DNA of 64,000 nucleotides, taken from the NCBI RefSeq assembly GCF_005843885.1, contig NZ_CP040443.1, forward strand, positions 620,001 through 684,000, written 5' to 3'. The stretch is from Escherichia sp. E4742. GTDB taxonomy: Bacteria; Pseudomonadota; Gammaproteobacteria; Enterobacterales; Enterobacteriaceae. Positions 57,174-64,000 of the stretch are shown here, one piece after another. The number at the start of each line of letters is the position of its first letter. Within the stretch, counting starts at the first letter, position 1. The notes beneath the pieces are model-generated. The model was not told where the DNA came from, ran no database searches, and saw only the letters and a program-made list of their open reading frames with translations. The position numbers were made by a program, and so were the translations under genes.

Positions 57174-58346
57174 ATGAGCGCAAATGCGGAGACACAAACC
57201 CCGCAGCAACCGGTAAAGAAGAGCGGCAAACGTAAGCGTCTGCTCCTCCTTCTCACCTTGCTCTTTATTATTATTGCCGTAGCGATAGGGATTTATTGGT
57301 TTTTGGTACTGCGTCATTTCGAAGAAACGGATGACGCATACGTGGCAGGAAATCAGATTCAAATTATGTCTCAGGTGTCAGGCAGTGTGACGAAAGTCTG
57401 GGCCGATAACACCGATTTTGTAAAAGAAGGCGATGTGCTGGTCACTCTCGACCCGACGGATGCTCGCCAGGCGTTTGAAAAAGCCAAAACTGCGCTGGCT
57501 TCCAGCGTACGTCAAACCCACCAGCTGATGATTAACAGCAAACAGTTGCAGGCAAATATTGAGGTGCAGAAAATCGCCCTCGCCAAAGCTCAGAGTGACT
57601 ACAACCGTCGCGTGCCGCTGGGCAATGCCAACCTGATTGGCCGCGAAGAGCTGCAACACGCCCGCGACGCCGTCACCAGCGCCCAGGCGCAGCTGGATGT
57701 CGCCATTCAACAATACAATGCCAATCAGGCGATGATTTTGGGTACTAAACTGGAAGATCAGCCTGCCGTGCAACAGGCTGCCACTGAAGTGCGTAATGCC
57801 TGGCTGGCGCTGGAGCGTACCCGTATTGTCAGCCCGATGACTGGTTATGTCTCCCGTCGCGCAGTACAGCCTGGTGCACAAATTAGCCCAACGACGCCGC
57901 TGATGGCGGTCGTTCCAGCCACGAATATGTGGGTGGATGCCAACTTTAAAGAGACGCAGATTGCCAATATGCGCATCGGTCAGCCGGTCACCATCACCAC
58001 CGATATTTACGGCGATGATGTGAAATACACCGGTAAAGTGGTTGGTCTGGATATGGGTACGGGTAGCGCGTTCTCGCTGCTTCCGGCGCAAAACGCCACC
58101 GGTAACTGGATCAAAGTCGTTCAGCGTCTGCCTGTTCGTATCGAACTGGACCAAAAACAGCTGGAGCAATACCCGCTGCGTATCGGTTTATCCACGCTGG
58201 TGAGCGTCAATACCACTAACCGTGACGGTCAAGTACTGGCAAACAAAGTACGCTCCACACCGGTCGCGGTAAGCACCGCACGTGAAATCAGCCTGGAGCC
58301 TGTCAATAAACTGATCGACGACATCGTAAAAGCTAACGCTGGCTAA
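57174..58346 (+). CDS. emrA: EmrA, membrane fusion protein of EmrAB-TolC pump
   Basis: Periplasmic adaptor that joins EmrB to TolC. The 390 residues contain a membrane anchor (about 27-47), a biotinyl-lipoyl half-domain with DDAYVAGNQIQIMSQVSGSVTKV, a long alpha-hairpin (about 95-215) and the second half with SPMTGYVSRRAVQPGAQI. The start MSANAETQTP at 57174 follows GTGGAGAA. Confidence 0.97.
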   Translation: MSANAETQTPQQPVKKSGKRKRLLLLLTLLFIIIAVAIGIYWFLVLRHFEETDDAYVAGNQIQIMSQVSGSVTKVWADNTDFVKEGDVLVTLDPTDARQAFEKAKTALASSVRQTHQLMINSKQLQANIEVQKIALAKAQSDYNRRVPLGNANLIGREELQHARDAVTSAQAQLDVAIQQYNANQAMILGTKLEDQPAVQQAATEVRNAWLALERTRIVSPMTGYVSRRAVQPGAQISPTTPLMAVVPATNMWVDANFKETQIANMRIGQPVTITTDIYGDDVKYTGKVVGLDMGTGSAFSLLPAQNATGNWIKVVQRLPVRIELDQKQLEQYPLRIGLSTLVSVNTTNRDGQVLANKVRSTPVAVSTAREISLEPVNKLIDDIVKANAG

Positions 58347-58362
58347 TCCAGAGGTGCGTGTG

Positions 58363-59901
58363 ATGCAACAGCAAAAACCGCTGGAAGGCGCGCAACTGGT
58401 CATTATGACGATTGCGCTGTCGCTGGCGACATTCATGCAGGTGCTGGACTCCACCATTGCTAACGTGGCGATCCCCACTATCGCCGGGAACCTGGGTTCA
58501 TCACTCAGTCAGGGAACGTGGGTAATCACTTCTTTCGGGGTGGCGAATGCCATCTCGATCCCTCTTACCGGCTGGCTGGCAAAGCGCTTCGGGGAAGTGA
58601 AACTGTTCCTCTGGTCGACCATCGCCTTCGCCATTGCTTCGTGGGCGTGTGGTGTTTCCAGCAGCCTGAATATGCTGATCTTCTTCCGCGTCATTCAGGG
58701 GATTGTCGCCGGGCCATTGATCCCGCTTTCGCAAAGTCTATTACTGAATAACTACCCACCTGCCAAACGTTCTATCGCGCTGGCGTTGTGGTCGATGACG
58801 GTAATTGTCGCGCCTATCTGCGGGCCAATCCTCGGCGGTTATATCAGCGATAATTACCACTGGGGCTGGATATTCTTCATCAACGTACCGATTGGCGTAG
58901 CAGTTGTGTTGATGACACTACAAACCCTGCGCGGACGTGAAACCCGTACCGAGCGGCGGCGGATTGATGCCGTGGGGCTGGCGCTGCTGGTGATTGGTAT
59001 CGGCAGCCTACAGATTATGCTCGACCGGGGTAAAGAACTGGACTGGTTCTCTTCGCAAGAAATTATCATCCTCACCGTGGTGGCGGTGGTGGCTATCAGC
59101 TTCCTGATTGTCTGGGAGCTGACCGACGATAACCCGATAGTCGATCTGTCACTGTTTAAGTCGCGCAACTTTACTATTGGCTGCTTGTGTATCAGCCTCG
59201 CGTATATGCTCTACTTCGGCGCAATTGTTTTGCTGCCGCAGTTGTTGCAGGAGGTCTACGGCTACACGGCGACGTGGGCAGGGCTGGCCTCTGCGCCGGT
59301 AGGAATTATTCCGGTGATCCTGTCGCCGATTATCGGCCGCTTCGCGCATAAACTGGATATGCGTCGGCTGGTAACCTTCAGCTTTATTATGTATGCCGTC
59401 TGCTTCTACTGGCGTGCTTATACCTTTGAACCGGGTATGGATTTTGGCGCGTCGGCCTGGCCGCAGTTTATCCAGGGCTTCGCGGTGGCCTGCTTCTTTA
59501 TGCCGCTGACCACCATTACGCTGTCTGGTCTGCCACCGGAACGACTGGCGGCGGCGTCGAGCCTCTCCAACTTTACGCGGACGCTGGCGGGGTCTATAGG
59601 TACGTCCATAACGACGACGATGTGGACTAACCGCGAGTCGATGCACCATGCTCAGTTGACCGAATCAGTGAACCCGTATAACCCGAACGCCCAGGCGATG
59701 TACAGTCAACTGGAAGGTCTGGGGATGACGCAACAGCAGGCATCGGGCTGGATTGCTCAGCAGATCACCAATCAGGGGCTGATTATTTCCGCCAATGAGA
59801 TCTTCTGGATGTCAGCCGGGATATTCCTCATCCTGCTGGGGCTGGTGTGGTTTGCTAAACCGCCATTTGGCGCAGGTGGCGGCGGAGGCGGTGCGCACTA
59901 A
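58363..59901 (+). CDS. emrB: EmrB, DHA2-family multidrug transporter
   Basis: Inner-membrane proton antiporter for hydrophobic toxic compounds such as CCCP and nalidixic acid. The 512-residue protein has 14 hydrophobic helices and motif C-like LALWSMTVIVAPICGPILGG near 140-160, and ends in a Gly-rich tail (GAGGGGGGAH). It begins 16 bp after emrA at MQQQKPLEGA, behind GAGGTGCGTG. Confidence 0.97.
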   Translation: MQQQKPLEGAQLVIMTIALSLATFMQVLDSTIANVAIPTIAGNLGSSLSQGTWVITSFGVANAISIPLTGWLAKRFGEVKLFLWSTIAFAIASWACGVSSSLNMLIFFRVIQGIVAGPLIPLSQSLLLNNYPPAKRSIALALWSMTVIVAPICGPILGGYISDNYHWGWIFFINVPIGVAVVLMTLQTLRGRETRTERRRIDAVGLALLVIGIGSLQIMLDRGKELDWFSSQEIIILTVVAVVAISFLIVWELTDDNPIVDLSLFKSRNFTIGCLCISLAYMLYFGAIVLLPQLLQEVYGYTATWAGLASAPVGIIPVILSPIIGRFAHKLDMRRLVTFSFIMYAVCFYWRAYTFEPGMDFGASAWPQFIQGFAVACFFMPLTTITLSGLPPERLAAASSLSNFTRTLAGSIGTSITTTMWTNRESMHHAQLTESVNPYNPNAQAMYSQLEGLGMTQQQASGWIAQQITNQGLIISANEIFWMSAGIFLILLGLVWFAKPPFGAGGGGGGAH

Positions 59902-59908
59902 GGTTGTC

Positions 59909-59933
59909 AAAGGGAGCTGTGGCTCCCTTTTTC
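59909..59933 (+). terminator. emrAB terminator
   Basis: Stem AAAGGGAGC / GCTCCCTTT with a 4-nt loop and a T run, right after the emrB stop codon. In K-12 the next gene is luxS; here the accessory segment begins. The following 59934-60158 holds GC-rich dyads but no gene. Confidence 0.88.
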
Positions 59934-60158
59934 TTTGCTTATTCTGCAATCAGTTGTTTTATCCACTCAATCGGTGTATCTTCTCGCCGCCTCACACTCT
60001 TCCATTCACCATTAACCGGTTCTGAGCATTCGTTCAGGTTGTTAATTCTCTTTTTCCTTCGCCCTCACTTTCGCGGGTGATACTTACATTTTTCTTTTAA
60101 CCCCAAAACTCGCACCCTCGCGGGCGTACATTTATTACACACCAAATAATGGATTATT

Positions 60159-60866
60159 ATGAATACCCAACGTAAATACGGGAGAACCTGGCACTACCCT
60201 TTCTCCCCTGGCACCACCAGCGATGACCGCATTAACGCCAGTTACTGGCAAGATATGCAGGCAATTTCGCAACTGGTACATACAGAAAAACTCGACGGCG
60301 AAAATAACTGTCTTAATCGCTTCGGCGTGTTTGCCCGTTCCCATGCCGCGCCTACACAGTCGGCGTGGACTTATAAAATTCGCCAGCGTTGGCAACTGCT
60401 GAAAAACGATCTCGGCGATCTGGAGTTGTTTGGCGAAAATCTTTATGCCGTCCATTCGATTGAATATCGGGCGCTGGAACAGGACTTTTACCTGTTTGCC
60501 ATTCGCTGCCAGGATATGTGGCTGAGCTGGGAAGAGGTGCAGTTTTACGCCGCCCTGTTTGATTTCCCCTGCGTCCCCGAAATCTCCGGCCCGCAGCCGG
60601 GTAACGACGAAAAAAGCTGGCAACATGATTTTCTGGCGCTGACCAATACACGCGGCGCGTTCGATCCCTGGGATACACAAACTGACCGCCCCTGTACGCT
60701 GGAAGGCATTGTCAGCCGAAATCGTGACGCGTTTTCCGTCGCTGACTTTTCGCATAACGTCTTCAAGTATGTGCGCAAAAATCATGTCAAAACCACCGTG
60801 CACTGGAAACGCCACTGGCGTCGGGCGCGGATGTCCCATGAGCTCGCTTATGGAGAACAGTCATGA
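60159..60866 (+). CDS. RNA ligase (Rnl2-like, ATP-dependent, minimal nucleotidyltransferase)
   Basis: A 235-residue ATP-dependent RNA ligase that should seal 3'-OH and 5'-phosphate RNA ends. The covalent nucleotidyltransferase motifs are present in order: motif I KLDG (Lys44 is the expected adenylated residue), FARSH near 58-62, motif III LFGENLYAVHSIEY at 90-103, motif IIIa YLFAIR at 111-116, motif IV LEGIVSR at 181-187 and motif V FKYVRK at 202-207. There is no room for the extra C-terminal domain of T4 Rnl2 (334 residues), so it is a catalytic core alone. It overlaps the next gene by 4 bp (ATGA). The name of the exact Rnl subfamily is uncertain. Confidence 0.9.
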   Translation: MNTQRKYGRTWHYPFSPGTTSDDRINASYWQDMQAISQLVHTEKLDGENNCLNRFGVFARSHAAPTQSAWTYKIRQRWQLLKNDLGDLELFGENLYAVHSIEYRALEQDFYLFAIRCQDMWLSWEEVQFYAALFDFPCVPEISGPQPGNDEKSWQHDFLALTNTRGAFDPWDTQTDRPCTLEGIVSRNRDAFSVADFSHNVFKYVRKNHVKTTVHWKRHWRRARMSHELAYGEQS

Positions 60867-61975
60867 TTTGGCGACTTACCGACGACAAACGCTGGTCGAT
60901 ACTTCGCCAGCGTTTTAGCTGGGTTGAGGAGATGCATAACACGCCGCAAGACCCGGAGCATCATGGCGAAGGTGACGTTGGCGTGCATACCGAAATGGTG
61001 CTTAACGCGCTCGTTGCTATTGCAGAGTTCCAGCATCTCCCCGCTCAGCAGCAGGAAGTTTTATGGGCGGCGGCGTTATTGCATGACGTTGAAAAGCGCA
61101 GCACTACGGTACGGGAGGACGGGCGTATTCAGTCGCCTGGTCATGCTCGTCGGGGCGAACTGACGGCCCGACAAATTTTATGGCGCGATATCCCCACGCC
61201 ATTTGTGCTGCGCGAGCAAATCGTTGCACTGGTGCGTCTGCATGGGTTACCGCTATGGTTACTGGAACGTCCGGAACCGGAGCGTTTACTGCTCACTGCT
61301 GCGATGCGCGTCGACACACGTCTGCTCGCCCTGCTTGCCCGTGCCGATCTGCTTGGTCGTCATTGCCCTGATAAGCAGTCAATGATGGAACGCATCGATC
61401 TGTTCGAGCTGTTTTGCCAGGAGCAACAATGCTGGGGAAAAATGCGCCCATTCGTTTCTGATTCCGCACGCTGGCATTACCTGACCCATGAACAAAGTTC
61501 TCCCGATTTTATTCCCTGGGAGGTTGAACATTTTGAAGTTACTTTGCTGTGTGGCTTACCGGGAATGGGCAAAGATCGCTATATTAGTGAACAGTGCCAG
61601 GGAATGGATGTTATCAGCCTTGATGACATGCGGCGGCGAATCAATGCCAGCCCTGACGATAAAACCGCCACCGGTCGTATTGTCCAACAGGCGAAAGAAG
61701 AGGCACGCGTATTTTTACGCCAGAAAACGCCGTTCATCTGGAATGCAACGAATATTACCCGCCAGCTGCGTAGCCAGCTTATCAGTCTGTTTACGGATTA
61801 CGATGCGAGAGTCAGGATTGTCTATCTGGAAGTGCCGTGGTCGCAATGGAAGCAGCAAAATGCCAGACGCGAGTATGCCGTTCCTGAAACGGTGGTGATG
61901 CGGATGGCCTCAAGGCTGGAAGTTCCACAACCTGATGAAGCGCATAGCGTAGAATATCGGGTGACTGACAGGTAA
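60863..61975 (+). CDS. HD-Pnk: HD-domain 2',3'-phosphoesterase fused to 5'-OH polynucleotide kinase
   Basis: A 370-residue two-domain protein. The N-terminal HD phosphohydrolase (about 1-215) shows His42, the HD pair His74-Asp75 in ALLHDVEKRS, His94, His127 and Asp162. The C-terminal P-loop kinase (about 220-365) has CGLPGMGKD (231-238), SLDDMRR and WNATNITRQLRSQ near 294-306, the last as in polynucleotide kinase active sites. This layout matches the HD-Pnk end-healing enzyme described from Runella slithyformis, which removes 2',3'-cyclic or 2'- or 3'-phosphates and phosphorylates 5'-OH. Coupled to the RNA ligase gene, with which it forms a complete end-healing and sealing set. Confidence 0.85.
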   Translation: MIWRLTDDKRWSILRQRFSWVEEMHNTPQDPEHHGEGDVGVHTEMVLNALVAIAEFQHLPAQQQEVLWAAALLHDVEKRSTTVREDGRIQSPGHARRGELTARQILWRDIPTPFVLREQIVALVRLHGLPLWLLERPEPERLLLTAAMRVDTRLLALLARADLLGRHCPDKQSMMERIDLFELFCQEQQCWGKMRPFVSDSARWHYLTHEQSSPDFIPWEVEHFEVTLLCGLPGMGKDRYISEQCQGMDVISLDDMRRRINASPDDKTATGRIVQQAKEEARVFLRQKTPFIWNATNITRQLRSQLISLFTDYDARVRIVYLEVPWSQWKQQNARREYAVPETVVMRMASRLEVPQPDEAHSVEYRVTDR

Positions 61976-62537
61976 AAAAACCGGAGAATTAAACACCAGC
62001 CCGGTACGTTTATCGTATCGGGCAGATTTACATTGCCTGAGAAGTGAATACTTTTGCACTTTTCTTAATGAGGAAATGTTTAATCTTATTATTTACGTGC
62101 ATATAACCCATATCTGGAAACCAGACTTGCATTATTTTTTGATAATAATCCTGGTGTTTTTTATATCTAAAAAGATGTGCAAACAATAAACATGCAATTA
62201 ATCAGTTACTGTTACTAACCACGCAAAATTCCGAAAAAACATCTTATTGATTTCTTTTGCTTTTTCTTTGCTTATTTTTTATGCCTTAAGACATTTAAAG
62301 ATTTCCGCTAAGTAAAATTATGCACCTTATTTTCACCCTAACGCCTAAACCATCAAAATAAATTAATATTAAATTAACCATAAATTAAACTGATTTATAA
62401 ACATTGGTTTCACGCACTACTCTTCATTTGAAGAAACAGTAACCTGTTCCAAAGACGTTAAAATCTAATTTTCTTACGTAGTTACTGTGAGTTCATTATT
62501 TATCTAAAAATAAATCATAAGGATGAGAAGGAACTTT
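61976..62537. other. AT-rich intergenic region upstream of the autotransporter
   Basis: About 560 bp. A 10-bp stem GCCCGGTACG / CGTATCGGGC (61999-62023, one G-T pair) without a clear T run may end the repair operon. The rest is strongly AT-rich with A and T tracts, as often seen in H-NS-silenced foreign DNA and in virulence gene promoters. I see no gene in it. Confidence 0.6.
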
Positions 62538-64000
62538 ATGAACATCAAAAAGCATCCCTTGTCAACGCTGGCAATAGCTATTTCAACCGTGTTATCAATA
62601 CCCGTTTCACTGGCATGGACACCACCCACGACCATCAACAGTGATGTTACCATCGACAATAATGATGTTGTAACGCTATCCTCATCCGAAAATAATTCAT
62701 CAGCCTGGGATCAATTTCATTATCTTAATGTTGGTTCAAAAAGTGAAGGAACATTGAATATAGATGGGCGGGATCTGTCTACGGCTAAAATCGTAATCGG
62801 CAATGCTACCTCCGGGGTAATGAAATTAGAAAATAATACTCATCTAACGCTTAGTCATGCATCGCCTAATGAACGCGATGTTTATTTAGGTACGAATGGT
62901 GGTTCAGGAACCTTAATGGTGCTTAGCGGCAGTACTATCACCGATTTAAATGAATTCAGAATCGGTGAATTTAATTACCAGGCACAGGGTCAAGTTGTTA
63001 TTGACGGTGAGGGTTCATCCGTTGCCGCACGGTATGTGATGGTAGGCGATCAGGGGACGGGTAAACTCGAAATCACTCATGGCGGTCATCTTACAGCATC
63101 AAAAGATATGATCATTGGCTTTAATGGAAATATGGAGAATTTTCAGGGAACGGGATACGGCGAAACCCTGGTTGATGGTGACAATTCTTCATTAGCCGTG
63201 AATGAGTTTATCTCCCTTGGTGGATTGGGCTCATTGCAGAACGATGCAAAGGGTACTCTTACCGTTAGTAATAATGCCACGGTCAGCGCGAATCAATTTA
63301 TCTGGCTTGGAATGGACGAAACCAGCACCGGTATTCTAAACATTGGTGGAGCGCAGGGAGAAGCCGAACAGAAAGCGGGGGCAATTAAGACACCGATTAT
63401 CCATATGGGAAGCGATGTAGGGGATAGTACTGCCCAAATTAATTTCAACCATTCCAGCGAAGATTTTATCCTTGCTGCAGATATCGTTGGCAAAGGCGAG
63501 GTTAACCAAGTAGGTTCAGGTATCACTACGTTGACTGGCGCAAATACCTATTCTGGCCAAACGAATATTAGTAAAGGCACCCTGCGCGCCGGTATCAACG
63601 ATACCTTTAGTCCGAACTCCAGTTATGTCGTCTCCAGTGGAGGGAATATTGATTTAGACGGTTTTTCACAAACCTTAAATACGCTGGATTTAGCAGGTGC
63701 AGCGACGCTATCGTCCTCAAAAAATGGCAACAAGTTGACACCTGCCACACTCACCATTAATGGAGATTACACCGCCAATAATGGGTTGTTAGTTATGCGT
63801 ACCGAACTCGGTGATGATAATTCCGCGACCGATAAATTAATTGTAAAAGGCAACACGTCTGGTCATACCCGCGTGAGTGTTCACAATGCCGGTGGTCAGG
63901 GGGCCAGTACGCTTGAAGGAATAAAAATTGTGGAGGTTGACGGCCTGTCAGAGGGCGTTTTCAGTAAAGAAGGTCGTATTGTTGCCGGTCCCTATGACTA
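62538..64000 (+). CDS. AIDA/pertactin-type autotransporter, 5' part (runs past window end)
   Basis: Type Va secreted protein; 487 codons are visible with no stop before the edge. The start ATG follows GAAGGAAC. A signal peptide (1-26, ending VSLA) is followed by a passenger made of repeated beta-strand units: LNIDGRDLS, GVMKLENN, GTLMVLSGST, GQVVIDGEGS, GKLEITHGGH, GTLTVSNNAT, GILNIGGAQ. The AIDA-type repeat ends in LTGANTYSGQTNISKGTLRAG (split, near 333-353), then the pertactin-like autochaperone DKLIVKGNTSGHTRVSVHNAGG (near 433-455). The beta-barrel is expected outside the window. It is probably an adhesin. Confidence 0.92.
   Translation, partial: MNIKKHPLSTLAIAISTVLSIPVSLAWTPPTTINSDVTIDNNDVVTLSSSENNSSAWDQFHYLNVGSKSEGTLNIDGRDLSTAKIVIGNATSGVMKLENNTHLTLSHASPNERDVYLGTNGGSGTLMVLSGSTITDLNEFRIGEFNYQAQGQVVIDGEGSSVAARYVMVGDQGTGKLEITHGGHLTASKDMIIGFNGNMENFQGTGYGETLVDGDNSSLAVNEFISLGGLGSLQNDAKGTLTVSNNATVSANQFIWLGMDETSTGILNIGGAQGEAEQKAGAIKTPIIHMGSDVGDSTAQINFNHSSEDFILAADIVGKGEVNQVGSGITTLTGANTYSGQTNISKGTLRAGINDTFSPNSSYVVSSGGNIDLDGFSQTLNTLDLAGAATLSSSKNGNKLTPATLTINGDYTANNGLLVMRTELGDDNSATDKLIVKGNTSGHTRVSVHNAGGQGASTLEGIKIVEVDGLSEGVFSKEGRIVAGPYD

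Noticed and set aside
60135..60839. 234-codon minus-strand frame opposite the RNA ligase
   Set aside because: The ligase motifs lie on the plus strand and the two genes overlap by ATGA; the opposite frame has no motif.

Overview
The window is chromosomal DNA of Escherichia coli, or a very close relative, and not K-12. Nearly every gene can be recognised by length and sequence as an E. coli core gene. The order follows the K-12 map from the rrnG operon past clpB, the pheA/tyrA/aroF cluster, the rpsP operon, ffh, grpE, nadK, recN, smpB and ssrA, then csiD-gabDTP, nrdHIEF, proVWX and emrAB. These assignments come from memory of the families, not from a search.

Layout. 1-4950 (minus strand): most of a 23S rRNA gene, tRNA-Glu(UUC), a full 16S rRNA gene and the rrn P2 and P1 promoters. 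5061-9472 (minus): clpB with a sigma-32 promoter, yfiH, rluD. 9607-14611: bamD, raiA, the pheL leader and attenuator, pheA, and the opposing aroF-tyrA operon with TyrR boxes. 14823-17568: yfiL and the yfiR-dgcN-yfiB cyclic-di-GMP module. 17645-21145 (minus): rpsP-rimM-trmD-rplS and ffh. 21312-25756: ypjD, corB, an extra DUF6630-like gene, grpE (minus) and nadK. 25842-30001: recN with LexA boxes, bamE, ratAB (minus), smpB and the tmRNA gene ssrA.

In K-12 a CP4-57 prophage sits at the 3' end of ssrA. Here ssrA is followed after about 650 bp by the glutarate/GABA operon csiD-lhgO-gabDT, gabP and csiR (30652-38073). Next come kbp, yqaE, ygaV, ygaP, stpA, alaE, ygaC and ygaM. An IS200/IS605-family element with divergent tnpA and tnpB (about 42217-43955) and a divergent MocR-type regulator/AhpD-like pair (44010-45863) separate ygaM from nrdHIEF, to which it is adjacent in K-12. 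After nrdHIEF and proVWX lies an intact MFS transporter gene that is a pseudogene (ygaY) in K-12, then ygaZH and mprA-emrAB.

Downstream of emrB, where K-12 has luxS, the window carries an accessory segment: a two-gene RNA-repair cassette (a compact RNA ligase, and a fused HD-phosphoesterase/polynucleotide kinase that overlaps it by 4 bp), an AT-rich gap, and the first 487 codons of a large autotransporter gene that runs off the right edge. The repair cassette is the most interesting system here. Its two proteins together contain the activities needed to heal and seal broken RNA ends. Other points of note are the TnpB/guide-RNA region of the IS element with a dyad that contains both start codons, a pheL leader with one fewer Phe codon than K-12, the empty ssrA attachment site, and an apparent CTG start for corB.
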